From NCBI GenBank assembly GCA_013362295.1, contig JABFWJ010000149.1, forward strand, positions 1-7,569: a stretch of 7,569 nt of DNA, written 5' to 3'. The stretch is from Thermoleophilia bacterium (GTDB lineage: Bacteria; Actinomycetota; Thermoleophilia; Gaiellales; Gaiellaceae). Below are positions 1 to 5,135 of this stretch, piece after piece (position 1 is the stretch's first letter; every line of letters begins with the position of its first letter). The notes under the pieces are model-generated. The model made no database searches and was not told where the DNA came from. It saw nothing but the letters and a program-made list of their open reading frames with translations. Position numbers and translations under genes: made by a program.

Positions 1-86
1 TCTGGATCGCGATCATCCTTGCGATTCTCTGGCTGATCGGCTTCTTCGTCCGCGGCGCCGAGGGCGCGCGCTGGTACCGGTGGTGA
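1..86 (+). CDS. C-terminal end of a small membrane protein (5' truncated by window)
   Basis: This is the reading frame that runs in from the left edge and stops at TGA 84-86. The 27 visible residues start with a hydrophobic stretch (WIAIILAILWLIGFF, one likely transmembrane helix) and finish with a short charged and aromatic tail (VRGAEGARWYRW). The I-L-W-L-I-G core resembles the very small one- or two-helix membrane proteins found widely in bacteria, but too little is visible to name a family. The stop lies inside the first copy of a short direct duplication. The next gene converges on it, with a hairpin between them. Translation of the frame is clear; function is unknown. Confidence 0.55.
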   Translation, partial: WIAIILAILWLIGFFVRGAEGARWYRW

Positions 87-108
87 GAAACAGCGTTGGT
101 GAGAAACA
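81..108. repeat. 12-bp direct duplication TGGTGAGAAACA across a stop codon
   Basis: TGGTGAGAAACA occurs at 81-92 and again at 97-108. The first copy carries the last Trp codon and the TGA stop of the plus-strand membrane protein. Both copies contain GAGAAAC, so either could pair with GTTTCTC at 147-153 in the hairpin described separately. It looks like a small local duplication; no function is shown. Confidence 0.5.
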
Positions 109-153
109 CAGCCGGCCCCGTTCGGCAGGTCCGGGCGGGGTCGTGCGTTTCTC
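101..153. terminator. Imperfect hairpin between converging genes, candidate bidirectional terminator
   Basis: GAGAAAC (101-107) pairs perfectly with GTTTCTC (147-153). After an internal loop, CCCCG (116-120) pairs with CGGGG (136-140), leaving a 15-base loop. The structure lies between the stop of the plus-strand membrane protein (86) and the minus-strand stop of the M23 peptidase (157), where terminators for both directions are expected. There is no long T run on either strand, only a TTTCTC at the 3' edge on the plus strand and its AAA counterpart, so intrinsic termination is plausible but not proven. Confidence 0.4.
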
Positions 154-156
154 GGG

Positions 157-1335
157 TTAGAGGTATCCGAGCGGATCCACGGGTTCCCCGTTGATGCGCA
201 CCTCGAAGTGGAGGTGCGGGCCGAAGCAGTGGCCCGTGCAGCCGACGTAGCCGATCACATCGCCCTGGTTCACCTGCTGGCCGCAGGCAACCGCGATCGA
301 GCTCTGGTGGCCGTACGCCGTCGCGAGGTTGCCGCCGTGGTCGATCACGACCAGGTTGCCGTAGCCGGACTCCCAGCCGCAGTAGATGATCGTGCCGCTC
401 GCCGCCGCATGGATTGGCGTGCCGTAGCCGACGCCGATGTCGATCCCCTGGTGCATGCGGCCCCAGCGCCACCCGAAGGGGCTCGTGATCGGCCCGTTCA
501 CGGGCCAGATCAGCCCCGACGACGACGGCGTCGCGTTCGGGCTCCCCGCCTGCCGGTGCGCCTGCGCCGCTTGAATGCGCGCGGTGAGCTGGGCGCTCGC
601 GGCCTGCAGCGCATCGATCTCACCCGCCTCCGCCTGCTCGTCCGCGTTCAGGTGCGAGATGTCCTGGAGCTTCTGCTGCTTCGTCGTGCTCAGATCGTTC
701 TTCGCGCCGACGAGCTCGTCGCGCACGTCGCGTGTCTGCGCCGTACGAGCGGAGATGACCGCCGTCTCGCTCTGCACCGTGGCGCGCAGCTTCTTCGTCT
801 TCGCACGCTGGACCTTGATCGCGGCCTTCGACTCGGAGACCTGCTGCGCGATCCGGCGGTCCTGCTCGCCGATGTCGTTCAGGTACTGCACCTGGTCGAT
901 CGCGTCCTGGACGTTCCGCGCCCCCAGGAACACGTCGAGCGATGAAGGCTGGTCGGACTCGTAGATGTTCACGAGGCGCTGGTTGAGGACGTGGATCGAC
1001 AGCGCGTACTGCTCCTTCAGGAACACGAACCGCTTCGTCTGGAGTGCGAAGAGCGCGTTCAGCGCGTCGAGGCGGCGCTGGTGGAGCGCAAGGTCGGCCT
1101 CCAGGGTCTGCAACCGGAGGGAGACGTCGCCGACCCGGCTCTCGAGCACCCGGATCCGCGAGGTGTAGTCGGCGACCTGCCCGCGCAGGTCATGCTCGCG
1201 CGCCTGCTGGGCAGCGAGCTTTCCCTGCAACGAGGAGATCTTGGAGTCGACTTGTTGCTTCTTCGCGACATCGTCGCCGAAGGCCGGCGTGGCGACAACG
1301 AGCAGAGCGAGAAGCGCGAGCGCTAGACGCCGCAT
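157..1335 (-). CDS. Secreted M23 (LytM/EnvC-like) peptidoglycan endopeptidase with N-terminal coiled coil
   Basis: A 392-aa predicted cell-wall hydrolase that would cleave peptide bonds in peptidoglycan outside the membrane. Residues 1-20 form a signal peptide (MRR, a Leu/Ala-rich core, then AFG before DD). Residues about 25-115 and 155-262 are Gln/Arg/Ala-rich heptad-like coiled coil, as in EnvC and PcsB proteins. The M23 domain covers about 275-392: H295 and D299 (MHQGIDIG), H343 (YGHQ), H374 and H376 (GPHLHFE), so the zinc and catalytic residues are all present. Four Cys (319, 351, 366, 370) lie in the domain and could form disulfides. The open frame extends upstream to 1743, but that part is Arg/Pro/Gly-rich, overlaps the CcmI-like gene and precedes the signal peptide, so ATG 1333-1335 is chosen. 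The start has only a weak ribosome-binding site. It lies 26 bases after the preceding stop and is probably the last gene of the run. Confidence 0.9.
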   Translation of the reverse strand: MRRLALALLALLVVATPAFGDDVAKKQQVDSKISSLQGKLAAQQAREHDLRGQVADYTSRIRVLESRVGDVSLRLQTLEADLALHQRRLDALNALFALQTKRFVFLKEQYALSIHVLNQRLVNIYESDQPSSLDVFLGARNVQDAIDQVQYLNDIGEQDRRIAQQVSESKAAIKVQRAKTKKLRATVQSETAVISARTAQTRDVRDELVGAKNDLSTTKQQKLQDISHLNADEQAEAGEIDALQAASAQLTARIQAAQAHRQAGSPNATPSSSGLIWPVNGPITSPFGWRWGRMHQGIDIGVGYGTPIHAAASGTIIYCGWESGYGNLVVIDHGGNLATAYGHQSSIAVACGQQVNQGDVIGYVGCTGHCFGPHLHFEVRINGEPVDPLGYL

Positions 1336-1361
1336 GAAAAACGATTCGCCGCTACGGGCGC

Positions 1362-1583
1362 CTACTCCTGCGGCGTCGGCGTCGGGATGTCCGCCTCGTC
1401 CGGCGGCGGATACGGCTCTGGGACGGGCACCGGCGTCGGCGGCGTCCCCTCGTCGGGCGGGGGCGCCGGCTCGGCCGGTGTGTCCGGGATCTCGAATGCG
1501 GTCATCCCCGAACGGTAACGGTCGAGTCGGCTGAGTGCCATGGCGGCCGCCCGCCGCAGGGGTCCGACCTGCGAGCGGTAGTC
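1362..1583 (-). pseudogene. In-phase 3' remainder of the CcmI-like gene after a TAG, with Pro-rich tail
   Basis: These codons follow directly, in the same frame, after the TAG that ends the 73-aa CcmI-like product, and run to TAG 1362-1364. The first part reads DYRSQVGPLRRAAAMAL, which is what normally follows the GKI-S/G-D-E motif in CcmI-type cytoplasmic helices (D-E-D-Y-R, then an Arg-rich helix). The last 45 or so residues are an acidic Pro-rich tail (PPTPVPVPEPYPPPDE) of low complexity. Restart is possible at ATG 1539-1541 (59 aa) or ATG 1503-1505 (47 aa, a GGGG just upstream), but neither has a good ribosome-binding site. I read this as the rest of one gene split by a nonsense codon; a separate small Pro-rich protein is the alternative. 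Confidence 0.6.
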
Positions 1584-1805
1584 CTAGTCGCCGATCTTGC
1601 CCGTCCGGTGGTCGAACTCCAGCTCCTTGAGCGCCGCCAGCACCCGGTCTCGCTCCTCGACGAGCTGCAGGCGTCGCTCCTCCTCCGGGCTGAGCGCATC
1701 GAGGCGATCGTCGGCGGCGACCGGCTCGCGCAGGAACGGCCACGCGACGAGCAGCACCGCGCCGGCCGCGACGCCGACGCCCAGGACGAGCGCGAGCCAG
1801 GTCAC
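1584..1805 (-). CDS. CcmI-like cytochrome c maturation membrane protein, cut short at an in-frame TAG
   Basis: A 73-aa product starting at GTG 1803-1805. One transmembrane helix (residues about 3-25, ending AWPFLR) is followed by a charged cytoplasmic helix with LSPEEERRL, LVEERDRVLAALKELEFD and GKIGD. This layout matches the N-terminal part of CcmI, the apocytochrome chaperone of System I cytochrome c maturation: helix, then a Leu-zipper-like segment, then a G-K/E-I-S-D/E-x-D-Y motif. The TAG at 1584-1586 falls exactly where that motif should continue, and the same frame stays open and CcmI-like beyond it. The gene directly follows ccmF, as ccmI-type genes often do. The start is weakly supported: a GGAG lies 14 bases upstream, too far for an ideal site. 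The family is recognised from layout, not strong identity; a short unrelated membrane protein remains possible. Confidence 0.65.
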   Translation of the reverse strand: MTWLALVLGVGVAAGAVLLVAWPFLREPVAADDRLDALSPEEERRLQLVEERDRVLAALKELEFDHRTGKIGD

Positions 1806-1808
1806 GCC

Positions 1809-1871
1809 GTTAAATGCGGCTCCGTCAAGCCTACGCCTGTTGTTGAACGCGGCTCCGTCAAGCCCTATGCC
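1809..1871 (-). repeat. Imperfect tandem repeat (33-bp period) with paired small hairpins
   Basis: The plus-strand sequence at 1809-1831 recurs at 1842-1864 with two differences, including a perfect 16-bp core GCGGCTCCGTCAAGCC (1816-1831 and 1849-1864), and the similarity continues into CTACGCC and CTATGCC. Each copy contains a GGCT/AGCC inverted repeat around a six-base loop that reads TGACGG on the minus strand. The right copy includes the ccmF stop codon, and together the two fill the spacer between ccmF and the CcmI-like gene. They could form two RNA hairpins in the transcript, or the TTGACG in each could act as a -35 element, but no convincing -10 follows. Confidence 0.6.
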
Positions 1872-3820
1872 GCCCGGGCGGGTGCGAGCCGCGTCACGAG
1901 CCGCCGCTGCTCACGCGCATCCGGCCACAACGCGATCGCGGATCCGAGCAGGAAGACGAAGCCCGCGATCCAGATCAGGTTGACAAGCGGCTTGACGAGC
2001 ACCTTGACGAACACGACCTTCGTCGTCGGATTGGCGCTGTCCGCGATCACGTAGAGATCCTCGCCGCGGAGCCAGTTCGTCTTCAGGCCGATCTCGCGCG
2101 ACGGCTCCGGCGGGTTCACGTACTGGTTGTCACCCGAGGAGATCGTCCCGTTCCAGCCGCCCGTGACGTCGAGCACCGCGCGCGTCTCGGTCGCGTTCGG
2201 AACGTGACGCCGCCGGACGTCCTGCAGGGTCAGCGTGTAGCCGCCGATCGAGACGCTCTGACCTGGTGTCAGGCGCCGCTCCGTGGAGCTGCCGTATGCG
2301 CTCGAGCCGGCGACGCCGATCGCGAGCAGGACAATCGCCGCGTGCACCACGTAGCCCCCGTAGCGACGGCGGTTGCGTGAGATGAGCGTCGTCAGCGACC
2401 CCGTCGCGCGCGTGCCCCGGATCAGCTCGAGCGCGATCGCCGCGAGCACGAACGCCGAGAACGTGTACGCGATCAGCCCCGGGCGCGACGACCCCGCGCC
2501 GAGCGCCACGAGCGCGACACCGCACACGATCGTGACCACGCCGGGCCAGGCGAGCGTTCGCACGAGAGTTCGCGCGCTCGTCTTGCGCCACGCGATCAAC
2601 GGGCCGATTCCCATCAGGAGCAGCAGCGGCAGGCCGAACGCACGCAGGAAGAAGTCGTAGTACGGGCTTCCGATCGTGCGTGTCTCGCCCTTCACGAGCT
2701 GCGTGACGATCGGGAACAGGACACCCCACAGCACGGTGAGGCACAGCGCAACGAGCAGCAGGTTGTTGTAGAGGAACGCCGCCTCGCGCGATAGGGCCGA
2801 CTCGAGCCTCGTCCGTGCTTTCAGGAGCGGCAGGCGCCAGAGGATCAGGCCGAGCGAGAACAGCGACGAGATGACGACGAAGGCGAGGAACCACGCGCCG
2901 ATCGGGCTCTTCGCGAAGGAGTGGATCGAGTTGACCACACCGGAGCGCGTGAGGAACGTGCCGAAGATCGAGAGCTCGAACGCGAGCGCGACGAGCACCA
3001 TGTTCCAGACCTTCAGCATCCCTTTCCGCTCCTGGATCATCACGGAGTGCAGGAATGCCGTCGCGGCGAGCCACGGCATGAGGGCGGCGTTCTCGACGGG
3101 GTCCCAGGCGTAGTACCCGCCCCATCCCACCTCGACGTACGCCCAGTGCGCGCCGAGCAGCTGCCCGAAGCCGAGGAACATCCACGCGGCGAGCGTCCAG
3201 CGCCTGGTCGCCACGATCCACCGTTCATCGGTGCGCCCCGAGAGCATCGCCCCGGCCGCGAACGCGAAGGGGATCGCGAGCCCGACGTAGCCGAGATAGA
3301 GCATCGGCGGGTGCGCGACCATGTAGGGGTTCTGCAGGCTCGGCGTCAGGCCGGCGCCGTCGAGCGTCGCCGTCTGCGTCGCGAACGGGCTGGCGACGGC
3401 GACGAGGACGAACGCGAAGAAGGATGCGATTCCGCCGAGCACCGGGACGACCCACACGGTGAGATCGCGCAGCAGCTTGCGGTTCAGCGCGACCGCGAGC
3501 GCGCCGTAGCCGGTCAGCACGAGCAGCCAGAGAAGGAGCGATCCTTCCTGGCCGCCCCAGAACGCGCTCAGCGCGTACGGCGTCGAGAGCGTGCGGTTCG
3601 TGTGCGCGGCGACGTACGCGAACGAGAAGTCGTGACGCACGAGCGCGACCGCCAGCACCGTTGCGGCGATCGCCGTCGACCCGAACGCCGAGAAGAGCGC
3701 GTTGCGTGCGGAGACCGCGAGGCGACGGCGGTTCGTGAGCGCGGCCGTGAAGCCGGCGACGAAGGCGTAGACGACGAGCCCCAGGCTGACGACGAGGGCC
3801 GCGCGTCCGAGGTCAGCCAT
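1865..3820 (-). CDS. ccmF: Cytochrome c heme lyase subunit CcmF
   Basis: A 651-aa polytopic membrane protein, the usual CcmF length. It takes heme from holo-CcmE and attaches it to the CxxCH site of apocytochrome c at the outer face of the membrane. Visible signatures in order: WGGQEGSLLLW (88-98), AHPPMLYLGYVG (169-180), the heme-handling WWD region GWGGYYAWDPVENAALMPWL (232-251), GTFLTRSGVVNSIHSF (287-302), and the periplasmic C-terminal region with a last helix at about 610-632. The four heme-ligand histidines known in E. coli CcmF (173, 261, 303, 491) line up with H170, H258, H300 and H493. Two aromatic positions in the WWD motif are Tyr-Tyr instead of Trp-Trp. ATG 3818-3820 lies three bases after the ccmE stop, so the two genes are almost certainly co-transcribed and translationally coupled. 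Confidence 0.96.
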   Translation of the reverse strand: MADLGRAALVVSLGLVVYAFVAGFTAALTNRRRLAVSARNALFSAFGSTAIAATVLAVALVRHDFSFAYVAAHTNRTLSTPYALSAFWGGQEGSLLLWLLVLTGYGALAVALNRKLLRDLTVWVVPVLGGIASFFAFVLVAVASPFATQTATLDGAGLTPSLQNPYMVAHPPMLYLGYVGLAIPFAFAAGAMLSGRTDERWIVATRRWTLAAWMFLGFGQLLGAHWAYVEVGWGGYYAWDPVENAALMPWLAATAFLHSVMIQERKGMLKVWNMVLVALAFELSIFGTFLTRSGVVNSIHSFAKSPIGAWFLAFVVISSLFSLGLILWRLPLLKARTRLESALSREAAFLYNNLLLVALCLTVLWGVLFPIVTQLVKGETRTIGSPYYDFFLRAFGLPLLLLMGIGPLIAWRKTSARTLVRTLAWPGVVTIVCGVALVALGAGSSRPGLIAYTFSAFVLAAIALELIRGTRATGSLTTLISRNRRRYGGYVVHAAIVLLAIGVAGSSAYGSSTERRLTPGQSVSIGGYTLTLQDVRRRHVPNATETRAVLDVTGGWNGTISSGDNQYVNPPEPSREIGLKTNWLRGEDLYVIADSANPTTKVVFVKVLVKPLVNLIWIAGFVFLLGSAIALWPDAREQRRLVTRLAPARAA

Positions 3821-3823
3821 GCT

Positions 3824-4219
3824 CTACGCCGCCGGCTTGCTTGTGTACTTCGATGGGCACTTCGTGACGACGTTGTCGCCGGCGAGGCGCCCGTGTGCGT
3901 AGCTGCCGCTCACGACCACGTTGCGCCCGACCTTGAAGAGCGGCGGCGGGTTCTCGCCGTGGTAGACGACGGAGACGACGCTGCTCCGGCCGTCGATGTT
4001 CTTGAGACCGAAGCGCAGGCCGCCCGGCGAATGCGAGTCGCCCCGGAGCGGCGCCACGACGACGCCGACGACCGCCAGCTTGCCGCTGTGGTTCGCGACC
4101 TGGCTCGGCGTCAACGTGGGAGTCGACGATCCGCGCAGCGCGGTGTAGAGCAGGAAGACGGCCAAGACGGCCGCCACACCGAGGGCGACGACGAGCCGCG
4201 CAGGGCTGCGCGTGGACAC
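3824..4219 (-). CDS. ccmE: Cytochrome c maturation heme chaperone CcmE, C-x3-Y variant
   Basis: A 131-aa protein with an N-terminal membrane anchor (residues about 8-27) and an exported OB-fold domain with GKLAVVGVV, GGLRFGLKN, VVSVVYHGENPPPLFKVGRNVVVSGSY and DNVVTKCPSKY. It carries heme covalently from CcmC/D to CcmF. The usual attachment motif, H-x3-Y near the C-terminus, is replaced by C121-P-S-K-Y125, the Cys form described for some archaeal and Desulfovibrio CcmE proteins. The start is GTG 4217-4219, placed just before the anchor; no strong ribosome-binding site is visible. It is followed after three bases by ccmF, its functional partner, which supports the assignment. The tail after Tyr125 is only six residues long. 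Confidence 0.92.
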   Translation of the reverse strand: MSTRSPARLVVALGVAAVLAVFLLYTALRGSSTPTLTPSQVANHSGKLAVVGVVVAPLRGDSHSPGGLRFGLKNIDGRSSVVSVVYHGENPPPLFKVGRNVVVSGSYAHGRLAGDNVVTKCPSKYTSKPAA

Positions 4220-4240
4220 GGCCGAAGAGTAGCCGCGCCT

Positions 4241-4254
4241 GCCCCGTCAGGGGC
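4241..4254 (-). other. Perfect 5-bp GC hairpin between the 78-aa gene and ccmE
   Basis: GCCCC (4241-4245) and GGGGC (4250-4254) form a perfect stem around a four-base loop, two bases past the minus-strand stop of the 78-aa protein and 21 bases before the ccmE start. On the minus strand it reads CCCCTGACGGGGC, sharing TGACGG with the repeat hairpins after ccmF. There is no T run, so it is more likely an RNA stability or attenuation element than a full terminator. It may also be chance in GC-rich DNA. Confidence 0.35.
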
Positions 4255-4256
4255 GA

Positions 4257-4493
4257 TCAGGCGTCGACGTCGGCGGTCTGCTTGCGCGCCGGGATCCGGT
4301 AGCCGTGGTCGGCACACAGGGAGCCCGGGGCATCCTCGGTGAGCGCGTCGCAGTAGCCCTTGCCGTATGCAGCCCGCATGAAGGCCGCGACGACGTCGAG
4401 CGACCACTCGCTGATCCCCGCCGCCTCCCGCCACAGGTCGGCGAGGCGCAGGTCGATATCGAGCTCCAGGAGGTCGATTCGTGTTGGGCGCAT
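4257..4493 (-). CDS. Unrecognised 78-aa protein with a Cys-x11-Cys-x2-His cluster
   Basis: I do not recognise a named family. The protein is soluble, with no signal peptide or membrane segment. Its N-terminal half is acidic and helical (RIDLLELDIDLRLADLW), then comes AAYGKGYCDALTED and SLCADHGYRIP. C48, C60 and H63 lie close enough to form a metal or redox site, but that is only a suggestion. Two in-frame ATGs exist: GGGAG lies one base before ATG 4497-4499 and seven bases before ATG 4491-4493, so the second is the better start (the first would add two residues, MP). It lies 36 bases downstream of the regulator gene and 37 bases upstream of ccmE, all on the same strand, so it is probably part of the same transcript. 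Confidence 0.75.
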   Translation of the reverse strand: MRPTRIDLLELDIDLRLADLWREAAGISEWSLDVVAAFMRAAYGKGYCDALTEDAPGSLCADHGYRIPARKQTADVDA

Positions 4494-4495
4494 CG

Positions 4496-4508
4496 GCATG
4501 CTCCCAGG
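4496..4508 (-). promoter_or_regulatory. Ribosome-binding site that decides the start of the 78-aa gene
   Basis: On the minus strand CTGGGAGCATGCCG precedes ATG 4491-4493. The GGGAG has an ideal seven-base spacing to this ATG but only one base to the earlier ATG at 4497-4499. Confidence 0.5.
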
Positions 4509-4529
4509 GTAGGAACCGCATCGGACGGA

Positions 4530-5075
4530 CTACTTCAGCGCGAGCCGGCCGGCGTCCAGCAGCGCCAGCGGGCGCTCCAGGAGGTCGATCGGCAGCACCT
4601 TCACGCCCTCCGCCCGGATCCGCTCCGCGAGCTCGACGAACTCGTCGTCGTCGGAGTCCACGACGACGACGGCCGGAGACAGATCCTGGAACGCCTGTGA
4701 GGCTGCGACCGGGTCGGCGGCGAGGTGCACCTCGAAGACGTCCGCGCCCAGCAGCTCGGTCAGCCGCCTCGCCGCGCCGAGCCGGCTCTCCGCGAGCAGG
4801 ACCCTGAGGCGCGCGCCGCCGAACGACTCGCCGCGGGCGACCCGCTCGCCGAGCAGGCGGTGCGCCTCCCCCGGGCGGCGGCCGTCCGCCATCGCGTCCT
4901 TCACGAAGCGCAGCTGGTCGACCTGGTCGCGCGAGTAGAGCCGCTGTCCGCCGTCGGAACGCTGGGGGACGACGTGCCCGTAGCGCGTCTCCCACGTGCG
5001 GATCGTCGCCGTCGACAGCTCGACCATCCGCGCGACCGCGCCGATGCTGAAGAGCGGAGCGGTCCTGTCCGCCAT
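4530..5075 (-). CDS. MerR-family transcriptional regulator with receiver-like C-terminal domain
   Basis: A 181-aa DNA-binding regulator. Residues 8-75 are a MerR winged-helix domain of the CarH/MlrA-like kind: FSIGAVARMVELSTATIRTWETRYG, then QRSDGGQRLYSRDQVDQLRFVKDA. Residues about 90-165 look like one alpha/beta domain of the receiver or flavodoxin type: LRVLLAESRLGAARRL, VFEVHLAADPVAASQAF, AVVVVDSDDD (D140 at the phospho-acceptor position) and GVKVLPID. The acidic pair of a true receiver is missing (AES instead), and no D-x-H-x2-G cobalamin motif is seen. The frame extends to ATG 5121-5123, but conserved MerR sequence begins just after ATG 5073-5075, so that start is preferred. The extension would run through the inverted repeat in the divergent gap. 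It is the first gene of the minus run leading into ccmE and ccmF and diverges from the endonuclease IV-like gene; it probably regulates itself and one or both neighbours. The signal is unknown. Confidence 0.85.
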   Translation of the reverse strand: MADRTAPLFSIGAVARMVELSTATIRTWETRYGHVVPQRSDGGQRLYSRDQVDQLRFVKDAMADGRRPGEAHRLLGERVARGESFGGARLRVLLAESRLGAARRLTELLGADVFEVHLAADPVAASQAFQDLSPAVVVVDSDDDEFVELAERIRAEGVKVLPIDLLERPLALLDAGRLALK

Positions 5076-5098
5076 TCGTGGCCGATACCCTGGCTTCG

Positions 5099-5124
5099 CG
5101 TGTCCGTAACGGTCGAGGGACACG
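5099..5124. promoter_or_regulatory. Candidate MerR operator: 7-bp inverted repeat in the divergent promoter gap
   Basis: CGTGTCC (5099-5105) and GGACACG (5118-5124) are perfect inverted copies separated by 12 bases, giving 19 bp between half-site centres. MerR proteins typically bind such dyads within long promoter spacers. The site is in the 60-base gap between the regulator (start 5075) and the plus-strand gene (start 5136), so one site could serve both. I could not define convincing -35/-10 hexamers for either direction. Binding is inferred. Confidence 0.45.
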
Positions 5125-5135
5125 AATCTTCCTCA

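Noticed and set aside
1516..1526. TAACGGTCGAG here is identical to 5107-5117 within the candidate operator spacer
   Set aside because: An 11-base match without the flanking inverted repeat, and inside coding-like sequence; most simply chance in GC-rich DNA.
1584..1586. TAG reassigned to an amino acid (pyrrolysine-like decoding)
   Set aside because: ccmE, ccmF, the regulator, the endonuclease-like gene and the propeller gene all end in TAG at sensible positions, and no decoding machinery or structured element is visible.
1336..1743. 135-residue N-terminal extension of the M23 peptidase frame
   Set aside because: It is Arg/Gly/Pro-rich with no domain features, overlaps the CcmI-like frame on the same strand, and would bury the clear signal peptide that starts at ATG 1335.
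1842..1871. TTGACG in the tandem repeat as a housekeeping promoter for the CcmI-like gene
   Set aside because: No acceptable -10 element is found at 16-18 bases after either copy, so a promoter is not claimed.
2921..4342. Long plus-strand open frame of 473 codons opposite ccmF and ccmE
   Set aside because: Its product is dominated by Arg, Asp, Glu, Ala and Gly with no motif; it is the antisense shadow of two well-recognised genes.
5076..5123. 16-residue N-terminal extension of the MerR regulator to ATG 5123
   Set aside because: The extension (MSLDRYGHAKPGYRPR) is not MerR-like and would place coding sequence across the candidate operator; ATG 5075 fits the domain start.
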